Translations under genes and position numbers: made by a program | In this document: in pieces, positions 16,989 to 25,383 of the stretch | Layout of the letters: the number at the start of each line of letters is the position of its first letter | How positions within the stretch are numbered: the stretch's first letter is position 1 | Notes under the pieces: generated by a model | What the model was told of the DNA's origin: nothing | Database searches by the model: none | Seen by the model: only the letters and a program-made list of their open reading frames with translations | NCBI GenBank assembly: GCA_963817785.1 | Contig: CAWFPL010000008.1 | Location: forward strand, 868,001 to 932,000 | DNA: 64,000 nt | Reading direction: 5' to 3' | From: JAKALD01 sp963817785 | Lineage (GTDB): Bacteria > Pseudomonadota > Gammaproteobacteria > Burkholderiales > SG8-39

Positions 16989-17753
16989 TCAGCCGCGCCA
17001 GGGGCTCACCAGGATCCCGATCCACTCGTGCAGCGCCGCGCTCGAGCGCAGCAGGCCGCGCGCCGAGGGCAGAAAATCGACCGGCGTGTGCACCGCTTGC
17101 GCGAGGTAGTCCGTCGGCGCCGGCACCACCGCCAGGCCGGTGGCCAGAAAGCGCGCCAGCGCGCGCGGCATGTGGATCGCGTCGGTGACCAGGATGATGC
17201 GCTTCACCCCGGCATCGCGCAGCATCGCGCTCGAGAAGCGCGCGTTCTCGATGGTGTTGATCGAGCGCGTCTCGCGCCACTTCACCGGCACGTCGAAATC
17301 GTGCTCGAGCACCGCCGTCATCAGATCGGCCTCGCTCGCACGGCCGCCGTCCGGCCTGCCGCCGCTCACCAGCACCGGCAGGCGCGTGACGCGCGCGAGG
17401 TGCGCGCCGTAGCGCAGCCGCGCGAGCGTATCGTTGCTCGGCGCCTCGCCGCCGTACTCGAGCGCGCCGCGGTTGCGCCCGCCGCCGAGGATCACGATGG
17501 CTTGCGCGCCGCTTGCGCGTGCGGCCGCGTCGGCGAGCGGCGGCTCCCGGTGCTCGAGCGTCGCGGCGAGCCGGTCGCCCACCACCGGCATCGACAGGGC
17601 GGCGAGCGCGGCGAGCGCGAGCCAGGCGAGCGCCAGACCGGCGCGCGGCCGGCTGCGCGCGAGCAGCAGCCCGAGCGCCATGACCACGATCAGGTGGAGC
17701 GGCGGCAGCAGCCAGGCCGCGAGCAGATTGGTGATCAGCCCTTGCGTCGACAC
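16989..17753 (-). CDS. YdcF/ElyC family (DUF218) membrane protein
   Basis: 254 residues. Two N-terminal membrane segments lie at about 8-30 and 38-58 (LHLIVVMALGLLLAR; LALAWLALAALAALSMP). A periplasmic DUF218 domain follows, starting with AIVILGGGRNRGALEYGG. RLPVLVSGGRPDGGRASEA and RSINTIENARFSSAML are diagnostic, as is KRIILVTDAIHMPRA. E. coli ElyC is linked to envelope polysaccharide biosynthesis under stress; the biochemical reaction of the domain is uncertain. Same strand as its neighbours, with a 51-bp gap to the DUF3604 gene and 73 bp to the lipoprotein gene. Confidence 0.85.
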   Translation of the reverse strand: MSTQGLITNLLAAWLLPPLHLIVVMALGLLLARSRPRAGLALAWLALAALAALSMPVVGDRLAATLEHREPPLADAAARASGAQAIVILGGGRNRGALEYGGEAPSNDTLARLRYGAHLARVTRLPVLVSGGRPDGGRASEADLMTAVLEHDFDVPVKWRETRSINTIENARFSSAMLRDAGVKRIILVTDAIHMPRALARFLATGLAVVPAPTDYLAQAVHTPVDFLPSARGLLRSSAALHEWIGILVSPWRG

Positions 17754-17804
17754 GCGGACTCCGGTCGGTCGGCGGCGCAGCGTCGCATTCTAGCGGCCCG
17801 GCGC

Positions 17805-20048
17805 TCAGCGAAACACGTAGATCGGGCTCGACCAGATCAGGTGGCCGTCCTCCTGGGTGACGCGCACGTACAGCGCGTTGTCGTGCAGGTCCTCCACGGA
17901 AATGCGTCGCTCCAGCTTGAGCCGGTGCTGCCGGTTCTCGTCGGGCAGGCGAAAGGCGCGAATCTGCCGCTTGATGCCGCCGTTGGCGAACACCCGATCC
18001 TCGTAGCCGATGTCGGCCACCGCGAGCTCGGTCTTCACCAGCGGCGTATCGATGCGCAGGGTCCCGGCGGCGGGATCGGCCAGCCGGGCGTCGAAGCCGC
18101 CGAAGCCGCCGGTGGTCAGCGCCGCCCACTTGAGCGCGCCGGGCGCGCTCTGGTGCAGCTTCTTGTCCAGGTTCCAGAAGTTGATCGGCGTCGCGCTCTC
18201 GAAGCGGTTGCCCTCCAGGCTGCAGCCGCCGTCCCAGACCGTCTGCCTCCCGCGGCCGCGGTACTCTGAGCCCTCCCAGATGAGCCGGATGCGGCGCCCG
18301 AGCGCCTGCGGCTCGTAGGGACGGATCGTCTCCAGGGTGCGCAGGCGATTGCGGATCTCCACGCGCTCGATCGGCGCCGAGGCGATCACCTCGACCGAGA
18401 GCGTGACCTCCCGGTCGCCGGAGCGCAGGATGTCGCCCATCATCGCGCTGCGCGCGCGCCGCGACGTGGTCGGGCCCAGATTGGGGTCGTCCGCGAACAG
18501 CTCCGCTTCGCGCTCGAAGTCCGCGCGCACGTCGAGGAACATGCGGCAGCCCGTGGTCGCGTAGTGATGGCGCCTGCGCAACGCGTCGGCGAGCTCGGCG
18601 CGCGTGAGCCCGGTCGCCAGCAGGCAGCTCAGGCCCCCGTACGCCCCGAACAGCGACGCCCCCGGATGGCTCGCGCCGTGCCGGCCCTTGTGGCCGTCGC
18701 TGTTGGCGAGGATGCCCACGCGGTAGCCCTGCTCGAGCGCGTCCTCGAGCAGCCATTCGAAGGTGCCCCAGTCGGAGTGCACCTCGACCGAGCGCTCGAG
18801 GCGCGCATCGTGGGCGATCTTGATGTCGGCGTAGCGCCCGCCGACGTGGGCGAAGACCACGCAGTCCTCGCGCCCGAGCGCGTGGAACAGATCGCCGGCG
18901 GAATTCGCGTCGCTCGCCAGGTCCGACAGGTCGTCGACCAGCGCGTGCGAGGAGCGGTGGATCTGGCGGCCCTCCTTCAGGAACAGCACGTTGCGGTCGC
19001 CCCCCAGGCCGGTGTTGCCCGACCATTCGTAGCCGGGGAAGATGACGAAGCGCCCGTCCCGGTCGTATTCGCGGCTGAGCTCGTTGAGCTGCTCCCAGAA
19101 CGGCGTCGTGATCTGGAAGTCGTTGCCCTGGTGGCTCATGGCGTCGAGGAATGCGCGATCGCGCGCGAACTCGATCAGCTCGCGGGCGGAGTTCGTGCCG
19201 ATGGTCTCCTCCGACTGCCCGTGCAGGTCGGCCCAGAACGGCAGCAGCGGAGCATCGTCGACGATGCGCAAGGGGTTGCTGACGCAGACCACGGCGCCCG
19301 TGAGATCGCGCACCTCGACCGTCAGATCGCCGGCGGCGCGGGCGCGCAGGCCCTCGAGCACGCGCGCGTGCTCGCCCATACGCATCTCGATGCGCTCGGG
19401 CAGCCCCTCGAGCAGCAGGCTCGAGCGCAGGGTGAACGCGCCCTCCACCCGGTCGCTCGGATTGCCCCACTGGTCCTCGCCCTTGAAGCCGAGCGCGAAC
19501 CGCTCGCCGCGCCGGCGCAGCGTCGGCAGCACGCACTTGTACTGCACCGTGGGCCCGGCGACGATCGCGATGCTCGGCTGCTCGGGCAGCTCGACGTAGT
19601 TGTAGGTGGCGAACGCGTCCACCAGCACGCGGAACTCGAAGCTCGACTCGCAGAAGGTCTGCACCCGGATCCCCGGCGAGCCGCGCCGCCGGTCGCCGAA
19701 GCGCACCACGATGCGGTCGCCCTCGCGCAGGAAGCCGCGCACCACGCGGATGAACAGCGTCTTGTCCCAAGGGCGGATGTTGAGCTTGTTGTCGTAGCGC
19801 ACCTCGAGCACCGCGCCGTTGCTCGCCTCGACGGTGGTGTAGTTCCATCCCTTCGGGTCGTCGAACTGGGGCTTGCCCATGTCGCTCGCGAAGCGGTGCA
19901 CGACCTTGATCGAGCCGGTGTCGTCGATGCCGAAGTAGCCGGCGGTGTAGGTGAGCGTGAATTCCTCGAAGCTGCCGGCGGCGAAGGCGCCCTGCGGGGA
20001 CACTTCGGCGCGGCCCATCTTTTCCGGGAAGTAGTTCGAATGCGGCAT
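17805..20048 (-). CDS. DUF3604 family protein (PHP-like putative metal-dependent hydrolase)
   Basis: 747 residues, no signal peptide. The N-terminal 260 residues are beta-rich and contain FEEFTLTYTAGYFGIDDTGSI and AIVAGPTVQYKCVLP. From about 270 a PHP-like metal site begins with FWADLHGQSEETIG and continues with LDAMSHQGNDFQITTP. FPGYEWSGNTGLGGDRNVLF, VVFAHVGGRYADIKIAHD and GILANSDGHKGRHG follow, supplying His/Asp ligands. DUF3604 proteins are widespread but their reaction is not established. The gene is 24 bp after the ThDP enzyme gene, so the pair forms one transcription unit under the LysR gene upstream. The pairing hints at a degradative route for an unusual compound. Confidence 0.85.
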   Translation of the reverse strand: MPHSNYFPEKMGRAEVSPQGAFAAGSFEEFTLTYTAGYFGIDDTGSIKVVHRFASDMGKPQFDDPKGWNYTTVEASNGAVLEVRYDNKLNIRPWDKTLFIRVVRGFLREGDRIVVRFGDRRRGSPGIRVQTFCESSFEFRVLVDAFATYNYVELPEQPSIAIVAGPTVQYKCVLPTLRRRGERFALGFKGEDQWGNPSDRVEGAFTLRSSLLLEGLPERIEMRMGEHARVLEGLRARAAGDLTVEVRDLTGAVVCVSNPLRIVDDAPLLPFWADLHGQSEETIGTNSARELIEFARDRAFLDAMSHQGNDFQITTPFWEQLNELSREYDRDGRFVIFPGYEWSGNTGLGGDRNVLFLKEGRQIHRSSHALVDDLSDLASDANSAGDLFHALGREDCVVFAHVGGRYADIKIAHDARLERSVEVHSDWGTFEWLLEDALEQGYRVGILANSDGHKGRHGASHPGASLFGAYGGLSCLLATGLTRAELADALRRRHHYATTGCRMFLDVRADFEREAELFADDPNLGPTTSRRARSAMMGDILRSGDREVTLSVEVIASAPIERVEIRNRLRTLETIRPYEPQALGRRIRLIWEGSEYRGRGRQTVWDGGCSLEGNRFESATPINFWNLDKKLHQSAPGALKWAALTTGGFGGFDARLADPAAGTLRIDTPLVKTELAVADIGYEDRVFANGGIKRQIRAFRLPDENRQHRLKLERRISVEDLHDNALYVRVTQEDGHLIWSSPIYVFR

Positions 20049-20072
20049 GGTCGGGCTTTCTCGGTTGAAGTC

Positions 20073-21638
20073 TCAGGGCTGCGGCCGCCGCAGGCTCGGC
20101 GCCGGCAGGCCTTCGATGCGCACGTTCACGCACGCGGGCCGGTCGGAGCGCGCAGCGCGCTCGAGCGCCGCCGGCAGATCGCTCGCGCGCGCGACGTATT
20201 CGCCGTGCCCGCCGAGGGCCTCGCAGACCCGGTCGTAGCGCGCGGGCAGGAGCTCGCAGCCGTATGCGCGCGCGGCGCCGTACGAGCGCAGCTGGATCTG
20301 GTATTCCGCGTTCCAGCGCGCGTCGTTGCCGACCACGGCGATGAACGGTAGCCCGTAGCGCACCGCCGTGTCGAACTCGCTCATGTGAAAGCCGCAGGTC
20401 CCGTCGCCCATCACGCACAGCACGGGCGCATCGGGAAACGCCAGCCGCGCGGCGAGCGCGAACGGCAGCGCGGGGCCGATCGCGCCGGCGGGCCCGTTGA
20501 TCACGCGCTGCGGCGCCGCGAGCAGGCTCTGCGCCCACTGGCTGAACTCCCCGCCGTCGGCGGCCAGCACCGAGCGCGGGTCCGCCGCCAGGAGCTTCTG
20601 CAGCTCGCGGCACACCTCGACCGGGTGCGCGGGCCCCTCGGCCGGCGAGGCGATCGCGGACCACTCGGCCGGGCGATAGCGCAGCGCGGCCTCGACCTCC
20701 TCCCGCCAGCCGCTCGCGGGCCAGCGGTGCTCGCGCGCCAGCTCGATGAGCTTGCGCGCGGCGGCCGCGGCGTCGAGGTCCGCGCCGGCGTCGACCACCC
20801 GGCACTGGCGCGCGAACGCGTGGCCGAACTTGAGCGTGTAGTCGACGCGTTTGCCGAGCAGCGCCACCGCGTCGGCGCGCCCGAGCACTTCGGCAAAGGC
20901 GCCGAGGCTTGGATCGTTGATCCCGCGCGGGCTCTCCATCGCCAGCGCGGGAACGCCGATCGCCTCGCACAGCTCGGCGAGCAGCGCGCGGCCGCGCGCG
21001 CCAGTGAGCGACGGGCCGGCGAGGATCAGCGGCCGCTCGGCGCCGGACAGCGCGGCGAGCAGCCCGCCCAGCGCCTTCTCGTCGAGCGCCGCCGCGGGCG
21101 GCGCGAACGCGCCCGCGGCGGGCAACGCGGCGTCGACCTTTGCTTCCAGCACGTCGACCGGCAGGCTGAGGTGCACCGGACCGGGACGACCGCTGCGCGC
21201 GACGCGGATCGCGCGCGCCAGGTCCTCGCCCAGCGTCTCGGCCGAGCGCGCCGTCCACGAGGCCTTGACCACGGGCGCCGCCAGATCCGCCTGGCGCATC
21301 TCCTGGAACGCGCCCTGGCCGAGCTCGGCGAGCGGCGCGTGCCCCGAGAGCAGCACCACGGGGGATTCGCTGGCGAGCGCGGTGTACAGCGCGGAAACGC
21401 CGTTGGCGTGTCCCGGCCCGCCGGTCAGCAGCGCCACGCCGACCTCGCCGGTGAGCCGCGCCCAGGCGTCCGCCATGTGCACCGCCGCGGCTTCGTGGCG
21501 CACGTGCACCAGCGGCAGCGCGGCGTCCAGGGCCGCGTCGAACACCGGCATGATGTGGTTGCCCGACAACGTGAACACGTACCGGGTTCCGGCGCGCGCC
21601 AGCGACCTGGCGACGACATCCGCTCCTCGTAGTCCCAT
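20073..21638 (-). CDS. ThDP-dependent enzyme (acetolactate-synthase/oxalyl-CoA-decarboxylase superfamily)
   Basis: 521 residues from ATG 21638, with GGAGGAGG 6 bp upstream. The pyrimidine-binding domain has the activating Glu (E49 in HVRHEAAAVHMADAWARLTG) and the GGPGHANGVSALYTALASE block. The middle domain has RPLILAGPSLTGARGRALL. The pyrophosphate domain has VMGDGTCGFHMSEFDTAVRY followed by the GND turn, the GDG...N cofactor motif with AYG after it. Size and motifs fit large-subunit-like ThDP lyases or decarboxylases; substrate is unclear because adjacent genes encode no known pathway. The ADP-binding residues typical of oxalyl-CoA decarboxylase cannot be confirmed by eye. Confidence 0.85.
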   Translation of the reverse strand: MGLRGADVVARSLARAGTRYVFTLSGNHIMPVFDAALDAALPLVHVRHEAAAVHMADAWARLTGEVGVALLTGGPGHANGVSALYTALASESPVVLLSGHAPLAELGQGAFQEMRQADLAAPVVKASWTARSAETLGEDLARAIRVARSGRPGPVHLSLPVDVLEAKVDAALPAAGAFAPPAAALDEKALGGLLAALSGAERPLILAGPSLTGARGRALLAELCEAIGVPALAMESPRGINDPSLGAFAEVLGRADAVALLGKRVDYTLKFGHAFARQCRVVDAGADLDAAAAARKLIELAREHRWPASGWREEVEAALRYRPAEWSAIASPAEGPAHPVEVCRELQKLLAADPRSVLAADGGEFSQWAQSLLAAPQRVINGPAGAIGPALPFALAARLAFPDAPVLCVMGDGTCGFHMSEFDTAVRYGLPFIAVVGNDARWNAEYQIQLRSYGAARAYGCELLPARYDRVCEALGGHGEYVARASDLPAALERAARSDRPACVNVRIEGLPAPSLRRPQP

Positions 21639-21908
21639 CGATCCTCCTCCATCCTCAAAAAATCCCGCCGCGCCGGCGCGCACTCCCGGCCCCGCCGCTC
21701 GATCGACTCGATGAGCTTGCGCTTCGGGCTCACACGCCCGATGTCTTCGCTGCGGAAGCACTCGCGCGGCGCGCGCGTCCGGCCCTCGGTGAGGTGATGC
21801 CGGCGAAGTTCGCGCCCTGCACCATCACCGGGTCGGTGACCCCGAACACGAAGGCGCGCGGCGCGTGCTGCGCGCCGCCCCGCCGATCAGTTGTATGAGA
21901 ACGTATTA
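21639..21908 (-). other. Spacer between LysR and ThDP genes, possibly decayed coding DNA
   Basis: A 270-bp stretch without a convincing gene. On the minus strand one frame reads RAFVFGVTDPVMVQGANFAG (about 21870-21810) and an adjacent frame continues SPKRKLIESIERRGRE into the ThDP start region. This looks like a protein fragment broken by a frame change. Neither frame has a good start signal, and I recognise no family. It could instead be chance open frame in GC-rich DNA. Confidence 0.25.
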
Positions 21909-22832
21909 TTACCGGGAATCCGGAGCGTCGGCCAACCGGGCGGGCGCGGCGCCATGCCAGGTCTGCTCCAGCAGCTCGCGCAGCGCGGCGATGAGCGGGT
22001 CGCCCTGCCGCTCGGCGCGGTAGATGAACCACAGCGTGGTGCTCAGGCGCGCCGGCTGCCAGACGAACACTTCGCCCGCCGCCTCCTTCGCCAGCGCCAG
22101 GTCCTCGCGCAGCAGCGACAGGCCGAGCCCGGACTCGATGAGATTGCTGATCACGGTCTCGTTGTCGGCCTCGACCACCTTGCTCGGCTCGAGGCCGTGC
22201 TCGACGAACAGCGCGTGCACGAGGTGGTTGTGGGTGCTGAACGACGGCGTCAGGATCCACGGCAGCGCGGCGATCGTGCTCCAGTCGGCGCTCTCGATGC
22301 GCGGCTTCCAGGCGGCCGGCCCGGCCACCCGGTACACCACCGCCGACAGGGCGAGCGCGGCGATGCCGCGCTCGGGGAGCTCGCCGAAGTAGAAGCTCGC
22401 GTCGAGCGTTCCGTCGCGCACCGCCTCGAGCGCCGCACCCGAGACCTCCTGATGCACGTCGAGCTCGAGCAGCGGGTAGCGCTCGACCGCGCGCCCGAGA
22501 AAATCGCCCAGGCGGATGAACTCCGGGTCGCTCACGCTGCCGATGCGCAGGTGCCCGGACAGCGCGCCGCTCATCGCCAGCGCCGCGCGGCGCATCTGCT
22601 CGGCGGCCGAGATGACGCCGCGCGCGTGCTGCAGCAGCTCCTGCCCGGCGCGCGTGAGCGTCATGCCGCTCGCCGTGCGCTCGAACAGGCGCACGCCCAG
22701 CTCGTCCTCGAGCGCGCGGATGTGTGCGCTCAGCGCCGGCTGGCTCAGGTGCAGCCGCTCGGCAGCCCGGGTCAGGTGGCCGGTGTCGGCCACCGCCGCG
22801 AAGCTACGTAACTGGTAGAGCTCCAAAGTCAC
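21909..22832 (-). CDS. LysR-family transcriptional regulator
   Basis: 307 residues from GTG 22832, where the protein begins VTLELYQLRSFAAVADTGHLTRAAERLHLSQPAL: the classical LysR winged HTH at the very N-terminus (1-60). A TTG at 22868 would add 12 unrelated residues. The remainder is the periplasmic-binding-protein-like effector domain (GHLRIGSVSDPEF, ELDVHQEVSGAALEAVRDG, ILTPSFSTHNHLVHALF). It is the first gene of a minus-strand set with the ThDP and DUF3604 genes. Two TATTGCA-type inverted repeats occur between it and the divergent gene at 22990, likely its binding sites. The inducer is unknown. Confidence 0.88.
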   Translation of the reverse strand: MTLELYQLRSFAAVADTGHLTRAAERLHLSQPALSAHIRALEDELGVRLFERTASGMTLTRAGQELLQHARGVISAAEQMRRAALAMSGALSGHLRIGSVSDPEFIRLGDFLGRAVERYPLLELDVHQEVSGAALEAVRDGTLDASFYFGELPERGIAALALSAVVYRVAGPAAWKPRIESADWSTIAALPWILTPSFSTHNHLVHALFVEHGLEPSKVVEADNETVISNLIESGLGLSLLREDLALAKEAAGEVFVWQPARLSTTLWFIYRAERQGDPLIAALRELLEQTWHGAAPARLADAPDSR

Positions 22833-22852
22833 CTGGCCAGCGCCTCGCCGCC

Positions 22853-22871
22853 TTATTGTGCAATGCAATAA
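22853..22871. promoter_or_regulatory. Second TATTG-type inverted repeat, near the LysR start
   Basis: TTATTG (22853-22858) and CAATAA (22866-22871) form a 6-bp inverted repeat with a 7-bp centre TGCAATG that itself carries the TGCAAT core. It shares the core with the stronger palindrome at 22946-22970 and lies over the 5' end of the LysR gene, as expected for autoregulation. Confidence 0.45.
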
Positions 22872-22922
22872 AGCACTTAAGCAGCATCGCAGAGGGTGAT
22901 CATAACAATCTGATTTTACTAT

Positions 22923-22950
22923 TTGTAAATAGTTCTAGGCAGCCTATATT
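22923..22950 (+). promoter_or_regulatory. Candidate promoter for the DUF3563 gene
   Basis: TTGTAA (22923-22928), a 16-bp spacer, and TATATT (22945-22950) give a sigma70-like promoter facing right, about 40 bp before the ATG at 22990. Its -10 box overlaps the left arm of the palindrome at 22946-22970. Confidence 0.5.
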
Positions 22951-22970
22951 GCAAGCGTGCACTGCAATAT
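22946..22970. promoter_or_regulatory. Perfect palindromic operator candidate (LysR site)
   Basis: ATATTGCA (22946-22953) and TGCAATAT (22963-22970) are exact inverted copies separated by 9 bp. This includes a T-N11-A arrangement as in LysR-type binding sites. It covers the -10 box and start region of the rightward promoter, so binding there should repress rather than activate that promoter. Confidence 0.55.
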
Positions 22971-22989
22971 TTCCGCACCGGAGAAGACC

Positions 22990-23316
22990 ATGCGAAACAT
23001 CATTCTCACGCAGGACGGCGGTGCCATCGTCAACGTGCCGGACCAGGTCGCTGCCAAGTCCCAGCTGGAGGCCGCGGGCAAGTCTACCCTCGCCGCGCCC
23101 TACGTCGACGTGCGCGACGTGCTGGCGCGCGCCGAGCGCGAGCGCTCCGAGGAAATCGGCCGGCTGGCGCGCAGGTTCTTCGGCTGGATCCGAGCGGGCC
23201 TGAAGCGCGCCTACGAAAGCGACGTCGATCGCTACCTGGCGCAGGCCACCGACCTGGCCGACCTCGAGCGCAGACTGCAGGTGCTGGCGCGCGGCGAAAG
23301 GCCGAGCTTCGGCTGA
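22990..23316 (+). CDS. DUF3563-like small protein
   Basis: 108 residues from ATG 22990 with GGAGAAG upstream; an upstream GTG at 22957 lies inside the operator, so it is not used. The C-terminal half carries the DUF3563 pattern: FFGWIRAGLKRAYESDVDRY followed by LAQATDLADLERRLQVLARG. That is an amphipathic helix and a conserved ATDxxDLERR box. The N-terminal half (NIILTQDGGAIVNVPDQ) appears specific to this protein. Function is unknown in the family, found mainly in Burkholderiales. Its promoter overlaps a LysR-type palindrome, suggesting regulation by the divergent LysR protein. Confidence 0.7.
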   Translation: MRNIILTQDGGAIVNVPDQVAAKSQLEAAGKSTLAAPYVDVRDVLARAERERSEEIGRLARRFFGWIRAGLKRAYESDVDRYLAQATDLADLERRLQVLARGERPSFG

Positions 23317-23688
23317 CTCGTCGGCGCCGGGGGCCGCGCACGCGGTGCGCAGCCCCCGGGCGCATCGCCTCGCCGATCCTGCGGCGCACGGCGCGCGGCT
23401 CCCGCGCCGCATTCCCTGAAGGCTTCCACCACATCGAGCCGGCCTCCGGGCTGACACGCGCGCCGGCGCTCGCTCGGGCAGCCGCGGGAAATGGTTGCGG
23501 CCGGAGGACCATGGGACGAAGATAGACGCCGATGCATCGCGTGCGCGGGCCGCGCGCGAGTGCGTCAACGATGCAGCGCCCGCCGCTCGGCTCCGGCGCG
23601 CAGGCACCGCAGCTTGCGCCAGGTCATGGAGCCATCCGATGGTCCGCATCGCCTCGAAACTCGAAGCGCCGACGCACGTCCGAGCGAC
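23317..23688. other. Intergenic region before pgm
   Basis: 372 bp of GC-rich sequence between the DUF3563 and pgm genes. An open frame continues upstream of the pgm start to 23491 but has no family-like sequence and reflects high GC. No promoter, terminator or repeat is convincing to the eye. Confidence 0.4.
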
Positions 23689-25359
23689 ATGAGCAACCCG
23701 AAGGATGCGCCCGCAACGGCAAGTCCCCTCGCGGGCAAGCCGGCCACTGCGGCGATGCTGGTCGACGTGCCCAGGCTCGTCGCGGCCTATTACACCGGGG
23801 CGCCCGATCCTTCGGCGCCCGAGCAGCGGGTCGCGTTCGGCACCTCGGGGCATCGCGGATCTTCCTTTGCGCGCACGTTCAACGAATGGCACGTGCTGGC
23901 GATCAGCCAGGCGATCTGCGATTACCGCAAGCGGCAGAACATCAGCGGCCCGCTGTACCTCGGCATCGACACGCACGCGCTGTCGGTCCCGGCCTGTGCC
24001 AGCGCGCTGGAAGTGCTGGCAGCCAACGCCGTGGAAGTCATGCTCGCGGAGCGGGACGAATACACGCCCACTCCCGCGATCTCGCACGCGATCCTCACCT
24101 ACAACCGCGGGCGCAGTGCAGGCCTCGCGGACGGCATCGTCATCACGCCCTCGCACAACCCGCCCGACGACGGCGGCTTCAAGTACAACCCGCCCAACGG
24201 CGGGCCGGCGGATAACGACGTCACGAAGTGGATCGAAGCCAGGGCCAACGAGCTTCTGCAAGGCGCCCTCCAGGGCGTGAGGAGAATCCCCCACGCCAAG
24301 GCGCTGCGCGCCGCCACCACCCATCGCCACGACTTCGTCGGCGCCTACGTGAGCGATCTCGGCAGCGTGCTCGACATGGATGCGATCCGCGGCGCGAACA
24401 TCCGCATGGGCGTGGATCCGCTCGGCGGCGCCGGGGTCCGCTACTGGGGCCCGATTGCCGAGCGCTACGGCTTGAATCTGTCGATCGTGAACGAAGTCGT
24501 CGATCCGACCTTCCGCTTCATGACCGTCGATTGGGACGGGCGCATCCGCATGGATCCGTCCTCGCCCTGCGCGATGCACGGCCTGATCGGCCTCAAGGAC
24601 CGCTTCGACATCGCCTTCGCCTGCGACACCGACCACGACCGGCACGGGATCGTCACCCGAAGCGCGGGGCTGCTGCCGCCCAATCATTACCTTTCGGTCG
24701 CCATCTCCTACCTGTTCCGGCACCGTCCGAAGTGGAGCGCGGCGGCGGCCGTCGGCAAGACGCTGGTCAGCACCGCAATGATCGATCGCGTCGCGGCGAA
24801 GCTCGGCCGCAGGCTCTACGAGGTGCCGGTCGGCTTCAAGTGGTTCGTCGACGGCCTGCTCGAGGGCTCGCTCGGCTTCGGCGGCGAAGAGAGCGCGGGC
24901 GCGACCTTCGTGCGCCGGGACGGCGGCGTCTGGACGACGGACAAGGACGGCATCGTCCCGGCTTTGCTGTCGGCGGAGATCACCGCGCGCACGGGCCGCG
25001 ATCCCGGCGAGCTCTACCGCGAGCTGGCGCGCGAGCTCGGCGAACCCGTCTACGACCGCGTCGAGGCGCCGGCGACCCCGCAGCAAAAGCAGGCGCTGGC
25101 GCGGCTCTCGCCGCAGCAGGTGCGCTCTGCGGAGCTGGCCGGCGAAAAAATCCATGGCATCCTCACCCGCGCGCCGGGCAACGACGCGGCCATCGGCGGG
25201 CTGAAGGTGATTGCCGAAAGCGGATGGTTCGCGGCGCGTCCCTCCGGCACCGAGGACATTTACAAGATCTATGCGGAGAGCTTCCGCGGCGCGGATCATC
25301 TGCGCCGCATCCTGGAGGAAGCCCGGGCCATCGTCGGCGCGGCGCTGAACGGGCAATAA
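23689..25359 (+). CDS. pgm: Phosphoglucomutase (alpha-D-glucose phosphate-specific)
   Basis: 556 residues, near the about 546 of E. coli Pgm. Interconverts glucose-1-P and glucose-6-P in the cytoplasm. Substrate and metal motifs appear in order: VAFGTSGHRGSSF, then the phosphoserine loop GIVITPSHNPPDDGGFKYN. The Mg-binding loop is FACDTDHDRHGIV, the sugar-binding loop GFGGEESAGATF, and the phosphate loop ARPSGTEDIYK. ATG 23689 gives the family-like N-terminus (PLAGKPATAAMLVDVPRLVAAYY). It opens a plus-strand block with a proton ATPase, glucan phosphorylase and phosphoketolase. With GlgP it would turn glycogen-derived glucose-1-P into glucose-6-P. Confidence 0.95.
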   Translation: MSNPKDAPATASPLAGKPATAAMLVDVPRLVAAYYTGAPDPSAPEQRVAFGTSGHRGSSFARTFNEWHVLAISQAICDYRKRQNISGPLYLGIDTHALSVPACASALEVLAANAVEVMLAERDEYTPTPAISHAILTYNRGRSAGLADGIVITPSHNPPDDGGFKYNPPNGGPADNDVTKWIEARANELLQGALQGVRRIPHAKALRAATTHRHDFVGAYVSDLGSVLDMDAIRGANIRMGVDPLGGAGVRYWGPIAERYGLNLSIVNEVVDPTFRFMTVDWDGRIRMDPSSPCAMHGLIGLKDRFDIAFACDTDHDRHGIVTRSAGLLPPNHYLSVAISYLFRHRPKWSAAAAVGKTLVSTAMIDRVAAKLGRRLYEVPVGFKWFVDGLLEGSLGFGGEESAGATFVRRDGGVWTTDKDGIVPALLSAEITARTGRDPGELYRELARELGEPVYDRVEAPATPQQKQALARLSPQQVRSAELAGEKIHGILTRAPGNDAAIGGLKVIAESGWFAARPSGTEDIYKIYAESFRGADHLRRILEEARAIVGAALNGQ

Positions 25360-25383
25360 CTATTCCCTGCAAAGACCAAACCC

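Noticed and set aside
18564..20351. A 595-residue plus-strand open frame
   Set aside because: Antisense to DUF3604 and the ThDP gene, no homology pattern, typical shadow composition.
16912..21258. A 1448-residue minus-strand open frame
   Set aside because: It overlaps the real DUF218, DUF3604 and ThDP genes in a different frame and is Arg/Ala-rich with no motif.
23491..23688. Longer N-terminus for phosphoglucomutase
   Set aside because: The extra 66 residues are Arg-rich and unlike any phosphoglucomutase; homology begins after ATG 23689.
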